64,000 nucleotides of DNA from Ruminococcus sp. Phil11 (GTDB lineage: Bacteria; Bacillota; Clostridia; Oscillospirales; Ruminococcaceae), in contig MSGZ01000025.1 in NCBI GenBank assembly GCA_001940925.1, positions 17,008 to 81,007 on the forward strand, read 5' to 3'. The notes below the pieces were generated by a model. It did not search any database, had not been told where the DNA came from, and saw only the letters and a program-made list of their open reading frames with translations. The stretch's first letter is position 1. The number at the start of each line of letters is the position of its first letter. Both the position numbers and the translations under genes were made by a program. This document shows, one piece after another, positions 34,024 to 42,323 of this stretch.

Positions 34024-36189
34024 TTATTTGCGCTTTTTCTTTTTTTGCTTTTTCGGCGGGGGAGCAGATGCGGATTTTTTGTTGGTGCTGTCGTATGATT
34101 CGGAGACGGGTGCTTCTTCTGCGGGGGCGGGCAGGGCTGCGGCTTCGCTTTTGTCATTCTGCGTTTCCGTGTGCTCGACAGGTTTGCCGTCTTTGTCAAC
34201 TTCGATCATGTGTATGAACGTATGTGCTGGGAAATTGGCCGGGAAAACTGTTTTGTTATCAGGGGCAAGACAGTATTTTGCATCACTCCACAAAATGGGG
34301 AGATATCTCTTTTGCATCATATCCGATTTACGATCTGATTCGTGTATTTGATGTATCAGGTTTTGATAGGACGCTACCTCTTGCTGCCAGTTGTCTCCGG
34401 CATATGAACCAAGAGGACCGTTTTTTATCAGATAATTGCGCTGCGATTCCAAAAAACTGATACTCTCATCATCGTGAGGCAGAAGAAACGCAGTATTGAT
34501 AAATTGAGCGGCGATCAGATTCGTTTCAGAAAGGTTTGTTTGGATTATGTTTGAATCTATTATTTTTGCATTCCTTAAATTTGCGCCGCACAAATCTGCA
34601 TTTCTTAAATTGGTATTGCGCAATTCGGTGTATTCCAATGATGTATGAAGCAGCTTTGCATGTTCTAATTTGAAATGATCAAGCGTCAAAAAACTTAAAT
34701 CAAATCCGGACAAATTGAAAGCGGTAAGATCCTTATCTTTCTCATCACACGCATTGAGCGATTTCAGCCATTTTTTCACAGTAGCGGAATCTGTCCTCAG
34801 GATAACGAACAGGTCTTTCAAAAAGAAAGACTCAAGTGCGTTCTCAAATTCTTCAGATTTGTGGTCGGAAAGCGTGTGATTCAGGAAGTTCCTGAGGAAG
34901 CTGTTTTGCGGTTCTCCGGTCTTTTCGTCTTTTTTATAGAACTGATCATATTTTTCCTTAAAGAATACCTTATATGTTACGAACGCCAGCAGACTGGAGC
35001 TGCTAACATTTTCGTCGAACTGTTCACGGTAAACGCGGTATTCATTTTCGATATCATGGAGTTTCCTGAAGTCGTAGAGGTTTTGGCCGATTACCGATAA
35101 CAGATCAGAATCAAAATAATCGTACGTGAATGTCTGCGCAAATGACTGTTTGATGATCGCTGTACTGTTCGTAAACCCAAGCCTCGGCAACACGGGGATA
35201 ATCACGTCAAAGAACTTGTAGGGGTCCTTTTCGGAGATCGTTTTGCTGCTTTCGGATGCATCAAAAATGCGGTCGTTCAGCAGATAGACGAACTTGTAAT
35301 GCATGCCGTAGCCGCGGTGCTGGTTCCGGTAACGGCTGTTCAGCATACTGTTGATCTGTCTTAATTTGGTCAGGATCGGGATGCAGATATCAGAGGGGTA
35401 GCGGTCAAGGTCCTCGATGATAAAGACAGCACGCCGCTTTTTGAACAGGTGCTTTTTCTTTGCAAGCCGCTCAAACAGATACAGAATTTCATGCAGGTCG
35501 GTGTTCAGCGATTCGGGCTCCAGCGTGTTCGGGTTAATCTCCGCACTCGCGGAATAGGTCTTGTCCGTGCCGAACGACAGCTTGGAGAGCCGGTAATTCT
35601 GGAACAGCCGGTTGCTCCAGAACCAGACGCTGAGGCTCGCAAATACAGCGAGACTGATCCATGGCCACATGGAAAGCGTGCCGGGATAAACGGCTTGTTC
35701 CGTCAGCATGTTGATCGCCAGCATTCCGCCGCAGAGTGCAGCGGCACCGCAGAGGAATGAATACGCTTTCAGCAGAAAGGGGGCGCCGTTCTCCGGTACC
35801 AGACGGAACCGGCTTTTCGGGATATCCGAACGCCTGCAGAGTGCGATCAGCTGCACGAGCAGATCCTTTTCCAGCTCGGTCTGGATCTTCGCATTGCGCG
35901 CCTGCCGTGCGTCCTTTTCCTTTGCGTCCTCTGCCTTTGCATCCGGCTTATTTTCGTCAAACCGGTAGCCCAGATCGCTCGCGGAGAGATAGATGAACTT
36001 ATAACGCTTTGTGCGCTCAAAGGTGCGGACGACGCTGCTTTTGCCGATGCCCAGATCACCGGTCATGGCGATGCTGCCGAAGGTCTCGTCATTGATGATC
36101 TCGTCCAGCCATTCGATATAGGATCTTACGCCCTGAATGTCATTTGCCGGCGCAAGGGATCTGAAATGCTTTTGCCGCTTCCGGGACAA
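34024..36189 (-). CDS. Membrane P-loop NTPase (KAP/YobI-like) with pentapeptide repeats; possible defence protein
   Basis: About 721 residues. Walker A GDLGIGKSSV near residue 45 and Walker B VFIIEDLDRYP near 250. Two hydrophobic spans at about 140-190 lie inside the NTPase domain, the hallmark of KAP-family NTPases. An all-helical middle follows, then pentapeptide repeats at about 520-590 (ELRNTNLRNADLCGANLRNA) and a Lys-rich end (KKQKKKKRK). KAP-type proteins include the phage-exclusion protein PifA. The consensus promoter at 36218-36246 overlaps the ATG at 36219, so translation probably begins at TTG 36189, seven bases after a GGGGGTG ribosome site. The 3' half (34200-35150) is visibly richer in A/T than the 5' half. 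Single-gene unit. Confidence 0.75.
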   Translation of the reverse strand: MSRKRQKHFRSLAPANDIQGVRSYIEWLDEIINDETFGSIAMTGDLGIGKSSVVRTFERTKRYKFIYLSASDLGYRFDENKPDAKAEDAKEKDARQARNAKIQTELEKDLLVQLIALCRRSDIPKSRFRLVPENGAPFLLKAYSFLCGAAALCGGMLAINMLTEQAVYPGTLSMWPWISLAVFASLSVWFWSNRLFQNYRLSKLSFGTDKTYSASAEINPNTLEPESLNTDLHEILYLFERLAKKKHLFKKRRAVFIIEDLDRYPSDICIPILTKLRQINSMLNSRYRNQHRGYGMHYKFVYLLNDRIFDASESSKTISEKDPYKFFDVIIPVLPRLGFTNSTAIIKQSFAQTFTYDYFDSDLLSVIGQNLYDFRKLHDIENEYRVYREQFDENVSSSSLLAFVTYKVFFKEKYDQFYKKDEKTGEPQNSFLRNFLNHTLSDHKSEEFENALESFFLKDLFVILRTDSATVKKWLKSLNACDEKDKDLTAFNLSGFDLSFLTLDHFKLEHAKLLHTSLEYTELRNTNLRNADLCGANLRNAKIIDSNIIQTNLSETNLIAAQFINTAFLLPHDDESISFLESQRNYLIKNGPLGSYAGDNWQQEVASYQNLIHQIHESDRKSDMMQKRYLPILWSDAKYCLAPDNKTVFPANFPAHTFIHMIEVDKDGKPVEHTETQNDKSEAAALPAPAEEAPVSESYDSTNKKSASAPPPKKQKKKKRK

Positions 36190-36217
36190 CCGGATCACCC
36201 CCACGTTTTTTTCTTTC

Positions 36218-36246
36218 ATTATAACAAAAAAGGCCGGAATTGTCAA
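36218..36246 (-). promoter_or_regulatory. Sigma-A promoter of the P-loop NTPase gene
   Basis: On the minus strand TTGACA (36246-36241), 17 bp, TATAAT (36223-36218). It predicts a start of transcription near 36211, downstream of the first in-frame ATG. Confidence 0.85.
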
Positions 36247-36292
36247 TCTGATGCAGATATCGGAAAAGCTTTATGAAGAATCATAATAATGC

Positions 36293-36321
36293 TTGATTTT
36301 CTGTGCGATCTGTGTTATAAT
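36293..36321 (+). promoter_or_regulatory. Sigma-A promoter of the sensor-GGDEF gene
   Basis: TTGATT (36293-36298), 17 bp, TATAAT (36316-36321). Confidence 0.8.
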
Positions 36322-36381
36322 TACAGTAATTATACCGAAACGAAAACGGCCGGTCAATGAACACTGACAGTCAGGACGGTG

Positions 36382-38298
36382 ATGAATATGCAGACAGCGC
36401 ACATCCGCAGCATTGCGGTGGTCGCAGCGGGAACAAACGAAGAATATCAAAGCAGCGTGCTCAGCGGCATTGCAGACGAAACAAAGGCACAGCAGATCAA
36501 CGCGGCCTGCTTTGTTTCGTTCGGCGGCGTGCTCGGCAATACCCTCAGCGATGCGGGCGAAAACTTTATCTATAAGCTTGCGGATTTCCGGCAGTTTGAC
36601 GGCGCGGTCCTGATGACCAATACGATCATGGACCCGCTTGCGCGCGCGGAGATCACCGAGGCGGTCATGCAGGCCGGGATCCCCGCTGTCGTGCTGGATG
36701 ACAGCAGCAATCCCGCGTTTTACAATATCTGCATCGACAACGAAAAAGCCATGCGTGAGATCGTGGAGCATGTTGTCACGGTGCATCATGCAAAATCGCT
36801 TTATTTTGTCTCCGGGCCGCTGGACAATCCCGAGGCGAACAGCCGCTATCAGGCATTCCTTTCCGTGATGAAGGCGCACGGGCTGCCTGCCGGCAGAGAG
36901 CAGATCTATTTCGGCGATTTCCGGCCGGTCAGCGGCAAGGAAGCGGCGGAGACGCTGCTGCGCTCCGGTCTGCCGATGCCCGATGCGATCATCTGCGCGA
37001 ACGACGCGATGGCTCTGGAGGCGATCGCCGTGCTGCGGAAAAACGGCGTCCGTGTGCCGCAGGATGTGATCGTCACCGGCTTTGACAACACCTATTTTGC
37101 ACAGCACCATAATCCTTCGCTTTCCTCGGTCGCAAGACCGCTTTATGAGGCAGGCAGAATGGCCGTGAAAATGCTGATGCAGATCCTTGACGGCGTGCCC
37201 TGCGAAAAGACCGTCATGCTGGATACCTCGCTGGTGCCGGGCGAAAGCTGCGGTTGTATCAGCGACAGAGACCTGGATTTCAAGGAGTACCGCGAGAGCG
37301 TCTACAATCTGATCCAGCGCACCCGTGCGGATGTTGCACTGTTTGACCGCATGATCTCCGCGCTGACCGGCATCGACACGACGGAGGACAATGTCCGTCT
37401 GCTCGGAAAATATATGCAGGAGCTCGGCTGCGAGGAATGCAGCATCTGCCTTTGCGAAAACTGGCAGAGTGCGTTCCGCGGGGATGAGACAGCACCGCCG
37501 GCTGAAGGCTACACCGAGATCATGTCCGCGCCCTACGTCCGGACGGAGAACGGAAGCGGATCGGTCGAATCGTTCCGGTCTGCGGATATGTACCCGGTTC
37601 CGCCCGCGGACGGCGGCAATATCAGCTATTTCCTGCCGCTGCATTTCCGCGAGCACTCCCTCGGATACTATATTATTACGAACGGCGATTTCCCGATCCG
37701 GAGTATGCTGTGCCATACCTATATGCTCGGCATCAGTCAGTCCTTTGAGAATATCCGGAAGCTCATGAACATGAACAATGCGATCCGCGAGCTGGACCGG
37801 CTTTATGTGATCGACCAGCTCTGCGGAATCTATAACCGGAACGGCTTTATCCGGCTGGCGGATCAGATCTTCCGGCAGTGCATGTGCTCCGGCGAGACGC
37901 TGATGATCGGGTTCATTGACATGGACGGCCTGAAATACGTCAACGACAACTTCGGGCATGACGACGGCGATTTTGCACTGAAAGCACTGGCGGATGTCAT
38001 CAGCGAATGCTGCGGCAGCAGACTGACCTGCGCACGCTTCGGCGGCGATGAATTCATCGTGATCGGCTGCGGCCTGACCGAGGAGGAGGCCGGTCAGTTT
38101 GAACGCGATTTCCATGAACGGCTGAATGCCGTCAATGCGGTGTCCGGCAAGCCCTACCGCGTGGAGGCGAGCATCGGCACGTTTGTCACAAAGGTGACGC
38201 AGGAGATGCGGCTCTTTGAACTGATTACAGAAGCAGATACGATCATGTACGAACAAAAAAAACGGAAGTCAACTTCCCGTTATCTTCGACGGGACTGA
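36382..38298 (+). CDS. LacI-type sensor domain fused to GGDEF diguanylate cyclase
   Basis: 638 residues, no signal peptide or membrane span. Residues 8-285 resemble the LacI/periplasmic-binding-protein sensor core (DAIICANDAMALEAIAVLRK; QDVIVTGFDNTYFAQHH; LSSVARPLYEAG) but without the HTH, so the sugar-regulator fold is used as a cytoplasmic input. A middle region follows (GAF-like position, not recognised), then GGDEF at about 470-630 with an intact active site FGGDEF and DMDGLKYVNDNFGH. No RxxD inhibitory site precedes it. It should make c-di-GMP in response to a sugar-like ligand. Start from AGGA five bases before ATG 36382. Confidence 0.88.
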   Translation: MNMQTAHIRSIAVVAAGTNEEYQSSVLSGIADETKAQQINAACFVSFGGVLGNTLSDAGENFIYKLADFRQFDGAVLMTNTIMDPLARAEITEAVMQAGIPAVVLDDSSNPAFYNICIDNEKAMREIVEHVVTVHHAKSLYFVSGPLDNPEANSRYQAFLSVMKAHGLPAGREQIYFGDFRPVSGKEAAETLLRSGLPMPDAIICANDAMALEAIAVLRKNGVRVPQDVIVTGFDNTYFAQHHNPSLSSVARPLYEAGRMAVKMLMQILDGVPCEKTVMLDTSLVPGESCGCISDRDLDFKEYRESVYNLIQRTRADVALFDRMISALTGIDTTEDNVRLLGKYMQELGCEECSICLCENWQSAFRGDETAPPAEGYTEIMSAPYVRTENGSGSVESFRSADMYPVPPADGGNISYFLPLHFREHSLGYYIITNGDFPIRSMLCHTYMLGISQSFENIRKLMNMNNAIRELDRLYVIDQLCGIYNRNGFIRLADQIFRQCMCSGETLMIGFIDMDGLKYVNDNFGHDDGDFALKALADVISECCGSRLTCARFGGDEFIVIGCGLTEEEAGQFERDFHERLNAVNAVSGKPYRVEASIGTFVTKVTQEMRLFELITEADTIMYEQKKRKSTSRYLRRD

Positions 38299-38323
38299 TT
38301 TCGGAGAAACAGAGGTATGAACC

Positions 38324-39832
38324 ATGCGTGAAAGCGGAATCCTGCTGCCCGTGACGGCACTGCCGTCGAGACACGGCATCGGAAAGCTCGGGCAGGCAGC
38401 TTATGATTTTGTGGATTTCCTGCGGGGGGCAGGCTGTCATTACTGGCAGGTGCTCCCGCTCTCCCCGACCGGCTACGGCGATTCGCCGTATCAGTCCTGC
38501 TCGTGCTTTGCGGGCAATCCGTATCTGATCGACTTTGACAGGCTCGCGGCCTGCGGCTGGCTGAATGCTGCGGATTATGAGGGCATCCAGTGGGACGAAT
38601 CCGCGGAGACGATCGAGTATACGCTGCTTTATGAGCAGATCATGCCGGTGCTGCGGATCGCATTCCACAATTTCCGCAAAAAGAAGCCCGCCGCTTTCCG
38701 GAAGTTCTGCAGTCAGCAGAAGGCATGGCTCGGCGATTATGCGGCGTTCATGGCACTGAAGGACCTGAACGGCAGCAGACCGTGGTATGAATGGGAGCCG
38801 GCACTCGCGCGCTGCGATAAGACAGCCGTTGCGGAGGCGAAGAAGAAGCTCGCGGAGGACATCGAGTTCCACAGCTTTGTGCAGTTCTGCTTCTTTACCC
38901 AGTGGGAGGCGCTCAAGAAATACGCGAACGAGCGCGGCATCCGCATCATCGGGGATATCCCGATCTATGCGGCATATGACAGCGCGGAGGTCTGGGCAAA
39001 GCCGGAGCTGTTCCGGCTGGACAAAGAGAAAAAGCCGGTCGCGGTCGCGGGATGTCCGCCGGACTGCTTCTCGGCGACGGGTCAGCTCTGGGGCAATCCG
39101 CTCTGGGACTGGGAGGCGATGGCGAAAAACGGCTACGCATGGTGGCTTGACCGCATCGCGTTCACGCTGAATATGTATGACACGGTGCGCATTGACCATT
39201 TCCGCGGTTTTGAGAAGTATTATGCGATCCCCTACGGGGACGAGACTGCCGAGCACGGCAAATGGACAAAAGGCCCGGCGTTCGCGCTCTGGAAGGCGGC
39301 GAAGGAACGCTTCGGGGAGATGAACGTCATCGCGGAGGATCTCGGCAACATTACGCCGGCGGTCGAGCGGCTGCTGAAGCGCACCGGCTTCCCCGGCATG
39401 AAGGTGCTGCAGTTCGCGTTCGACAGCGGTGCGGAGAATCCGTATCTGCCGCATAATTTTGAGACGGCAAACTGCGTCTGCTATACCGGCACGCACGATA
39501 ATCACACGCTGCGCGGCTGGGTGCGGAGCAATCCGGAGGCGGTCAACGCCTACGCAATGGCGTATCTCGGCGTCAAAAAGGAAAAGCGGCTCCCGAAGGC
39601 GATGCTCCGGGCGGCTTGGGGCAGCACGGCACGCATTGCAGTCGCGCCGCTGCAGGATTTCCTGAATGCGCCGCCCTCGGCACGCATCAATACGCCGTCC
39701 ACGCTCGGCGGGAACTGGGTGTTCCGTACCTCGAAGGCGGATTATACCCATAAGCTGAAGGCATATATCCGGGAAATGAACGAGACCTACGGCAGACTGA
39801 ACACGGCTGCGGCTGACAAACAGGAGACATAA
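38324..39832 (+). CDS. malQ: 4-alpha-glucanotransferase (GH77)
   Basis: 502 residues, the typical bacterial amylomaltase length. N-terminal GILLPVTALPSRHGIGKLG, active-site VRIDHFRGFEKY with the nucleophile Asp, the acid/base Glu in VIAEDLG, and the third Asp in GTHDNHTLRGW are all present. It transfers maltodextrin segments in cytoplasmic glycogen/maltodextrin metabolism. It lies 25 bp after the GGDEF gene, so the two are probably co-transcribed, linking a sugar-sensor-like cyclase to glucan metabolism. Confidence 0.95.
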   Translation: MRESGILLPVTALPSRHGIGKLGQAAYDFVDFLRGAGCHYWQVLPLSPTGYGDSPYQSCSCFAGNPYLIDFDRLAACGWLNAADYEGIQWDESAETIEYTLLYEQIMPVLRIAFHNFRKKKPAAFRKFCSQQKAWLGDYAAFMALKDLNGSRPWYEWEPALARCDKTAVAEAKKKLAEDIEFHSFVQFCFFTQWEALKKYANERGIRIIGDIPIYAAYDSAEVWAKPELFRLDKEKKPVAVAGCPPDCFSATGQLWGNPLWDWEAMAKNGYAWWLDRIAFTLNMYDTVRIDHFRGFEKYYAIPYGDETAEHGKWTKGPAFALWKAAKERFGEMNVIAEDLGNITPAVERLLKRTGFPGMKVLQFAFDSGAENPYLPHNFETANCVCYTGTHDNHTLRGWVRSNPEAVNAYAMAYLGVKKEKRLPKAMLRAAWGSTARIAVAPLQDFLNAPPSARINTPSTLGGNWVFRTSKADYTHKLKAYIREMNETYGRLNTAAADKQET

Positions 39833-39837
39833 TAAAT

Positions 39838-39873
39838 GCGCGGAGCTGTCCTTTTGCGGACGGTTCCGCGCTG
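39838..39873 (+). terminator. Probable terminator of the GGDEF-malQ transcript
   Basis: GCGCGGA and TCCGCGC enclose a second stem TGTCC/GGACG-type pairing around TTTTG. The tail is only weakly T-rich, so it may be a processing hairpin. Confidence 0.5.
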
Positions 39874-39982
39874 CGTATTCTGACAGGATCCCGCAGATTT
39901 CCTGCCCGGTCGGGGAAAATGTATGATTTTGTCGGTCGATAAACAAAAGAATCTGGTATATGCCCCAAAATCCGAAAGATTC

Positions 39983-40011
39983 TTGACATCAGGCCGAAAA
40001 CGCGGTATAAT
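39983..40011 (+). promoter_or_regulatory. Consensus sigma-A promoter of the dlt-like operon
   Basis: TTGACA (39983-39988), 17 bp, TATAAT (40006-40011). No terminator is seen until after 47468. Confidence 0.9.
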
Positions 40012-40072
40012 AAAATGTACGACTGTATCAAAAATGATCGGTTTTCCGGTCTGAGAGAGAAAGGCGTTTGGA

Positions 40073-41587
40073 ATGAAACGTGCCAGAAAGTATGCAAAGA
40101 GGAAGAAGGACACACAGATCAGTGACAGCATGATGAGGGCCGCGTATATCTTCGGCGGCGGGCTCGTCGTCGCAGTGCTCGGTCTGGTCGCATTTTCCGT
40201 TGCGACCGGCAAAGGGGAAAGCAAGAGCGTTCAGGCGGCAGGCGGCATGGACTATGCAGTCAGCCGGCTGGAGCTGTGGGAGGGGGAGGAGATCCCGCCC
40301 GCAGACACATTTCTGTATGACAATACCCGTTCGCTCGTGATCGGCGCGCGCTATCTGGTCGTCCCGGAGGTAAAGACCGGCGATCAGGATGTTGCGATCG
40401 TGATGCAGCTCGAGGACGGCACCACCCGTACCGAAAATGCGGTTCTGGCCGTCAGGCAGCGCGTGCTGCACTATGAGCTCGGTTCCGATACCACGGCGCA
40501 GGAGCTGCTCGGCAGAGGCTTTGAGGAGGCGGAGGTCTCCAAGCCGCTCAAGGAGTTTTCCGAGATCGGCTCCTATCCGCTGACCGTTACGAACAACGGA
40601 CGCGAAAAGGATTTCACGGTCGTCGTGCAGGACACCGTCGCGCCGGTGATGACGTTCCGGAGCGATCTGTTATTCTATACGCACCAGAAGCTGACGGTCA
40701 TGGATTTTGTCCAGAGCTGCGACGATCAGTCTGCCGTGGAATATCACTTCGCAGGCGAGCCGGACACGATGACCGAGGGTATCCACGAGGTCACGCTCGT
40801 CGTGACAGATGCCGCGGGCAACAGCGCAACGGCCGAGGTCCAGTATAAGGTGGAGGGCGACGGCGAGCCGCCGGTCTTTGACGGCATTGAGGAGATGCAT
40901 ACGATCGCCGGCATTCCGGTCAGCTACCTGCGCGGCGTGACCGCGACCGACGGCAGCGACGGTGCGGTCGAAGTCACCGCTTCCGAGCCGGAGGGCTTCA
41001 GCTACCGCAAGGCGGGCACCTATGTGATCACCTATACCGCAGAGGACATGGCCGGCAATGCCGCGGAGGCAACTGCAAAGCTGGTCGTGCTCCCGGCGAT
41101 CACGGATATCGAAAAGCTGACCTCTGACGATGTGTTCCGCATCGGTGACAAGATCATCGAGGGCATCAAGCAGAACACGAATGTGAAGGATCAGAAGGTC
41201 TACGCAAGAGCGATCTATAACTATGTGCAGGAGCACATGTTCTACAGCGACAACAAGGATATTCTTGACTGGCAGCATGCTGCGGTCATCGCGATCTACA
41301 ACGGCTACGGCGACTGCCGCAACTACTACGCATTCGCAAGGCTGCTCCTGACCTGCGGCGGCTTCGAGAATATGACCGTTGAAAAGGAGAAAACTGCCGA
41401 CTGGCAGAATAACCATTACTGGAATCTTGTCAAGATCAACGGGGCATGGTATCACTTTGACACCACGCCGCGCTTTGATGTTTCCGATTTCTTCATGTGG
41501 ACGGATGCACAGATGGACAACTACTCCGCACGGAATGATAACTGCTTCAACCGCGACAAGAGCCTGTATCCGCCGACACCGAACTGA
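40073..41587 (+). CDS. Membrane-anchored transglutaminase-like protein
   Basis: 504 residues. A basic N-terminus (KRARKYAKRKK) and one membrane span at about 23-43 put the rest outside the cell. Ig/HYR-like beta repeats at about 180-345 (DTVAPVMTF; EPPVFDGIE) are followed by a transglutaminase-like domain with a catalytic Cys in GYGDCRNYY, His in NNHYWNLVK and Asp in WYHFDTTP. Such domains act as cysteine peptidases or cross-linkers at the cell surface. It leads an operon of envelope genes, 8 bp before a racemase-like gene. Confidence 0.88.
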   Translation: MKRARKYAKRKKDTQISDSMMRAAYIFGGGLVVAVLGLVAFSVATGKGESKSVQAAGGMDYAVSRLELWEGEEIPPADTFLYDNTRSLVIGARYLVVPEVKTGDQDVAIVMQLEDGTTRTENAVLAVRQRVLHYELGSDTTAQELLGRGFEEAEVSKPLKEFSEIGSYPLTVTNNGREKDFTVVVQDTVAPVMTFRSDLLFYTHQKLTVMDFVQSCDDQSAVEYHFAGEPDTMTEGIHEVTLVVTDAAGNSATAEVQYKVEGDGEPPVFDGIEEMHTIAGIPVSYLRGVTATDGSDGAVEVTASEPEGFSYRKAGTYVITYTAEDMAGNAAEATAKLVVLPAITDIEKLTSDDVFRIGDKIIEGIKQNTNVKDQKVYARAIYNYVQEHMFYSDNKDILDWQHAAVIAIYNGYGDCRNYYAFARLLLTCGGFENMTVEKEKTADWQNNHYWNLVKINGAWYHFDTTPRFDVSDFFMWTDAQMDNYSARNDNCFNRDKSLYPPTPN

Positions 41588-41595
41588 GGTGCCGC

Positions 41596-42297
41596 ATGAA
41601 GGAAAAGCTCGGGATTATCGGGGGGCTCGGCCCGATGGCGTCAGCACAGTTCCTCGAACTGCTGACCGACCGGACCGATGCCGCGACCGATCAGGAGCAC
41701 ATTGAGGTGTTCCTCTACAGCCGCCCGCAGACGCCGGACAGAACCGCGTTCCTGCTCGGCAATTCGCCGGACAGCCCGTACCCGGTGCTGCTCGATTCCG
41801 GCAGAAAGCTTGAGGCACTCGGCTGCGGGGTGCTCGTGATGCCCTGTATGACGGCCTACAGCTTTTATCCGGAACTGAAGGCGGAATTTCACGCAAGGCT
41901 CATCAACCCGATTCTGGAAAGTGCTGCCGTTCTGCGGAAAAGGGGCCTGAAAAAAGCAGGTATCATGGCGACCGACGGCACACTGCAGGTCGGGACATTC
42001 CAGAAGGCACTGACCGAATGCGGCATTGAGCCGATCGTGCCGGATGCCGCCTATCAGGCGGAGGTCATGGGCATCATCTATGACGATGTGAAGTCCGGCC
42101 GCCCGGCGGATATGGAGCGGTTCCATTCCGTTGCGCACTCGATGCGTGCCAAGGGCGCGGAATGCGTCATCCTCGGCTGCACCGAGCTTTCGGTCATCCG
42201 GCAGACGCAGAAGATCGGCGCAGGATTCCTCGATGCCATGGAGGTGCTCGCGGACTGCGCGATCGAGGCCTGCGGCTACCGCGTCAAGGTGTTATGA
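41596..42297 (+). CDS. Aspartate/glutamate racemase-family protein, atypical active site
   Basis: 233 residues of the Asp/Glu racemase (RacX/hydantoin racemase) fold: GIIGGLGPMAS at the start, first catalytic Cys in VMPCMTAYSF near residue 84, second in ILGCTELSV near 194. The usual first motif is CNTAH; here Asn and His are replaced by Met and Tyr, so the substrate or even the reaction may differ. The position directly before dltA-like genes suggests it could supply a D-amino acid for envelope modification. Confidence 0.85.
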   Translation: MKEKLGIIGGLGPMASAQFLELLTDRTDAATDQEHIEVFLYSRPQTPDRTAFLLGNSPDSPYPVLLDSGRKLEALGCGVLVMPCMTAYSFYPELKAEFHARLINPILESAAVLRKRGLKKAGIMATDGTLQVGTFQKALTECGIEPIVPDAAYQAEVMGIIYDDVKSGRPADMERFHSVAHSMRAKGAECVILGCTELSVIRQTQKIGAGFLDAMEVLADCAIEACGYRVKVL

Positions 42298-42323
42298 TGT
42301 AAGGAATAAGGAAGGCATTGAAC

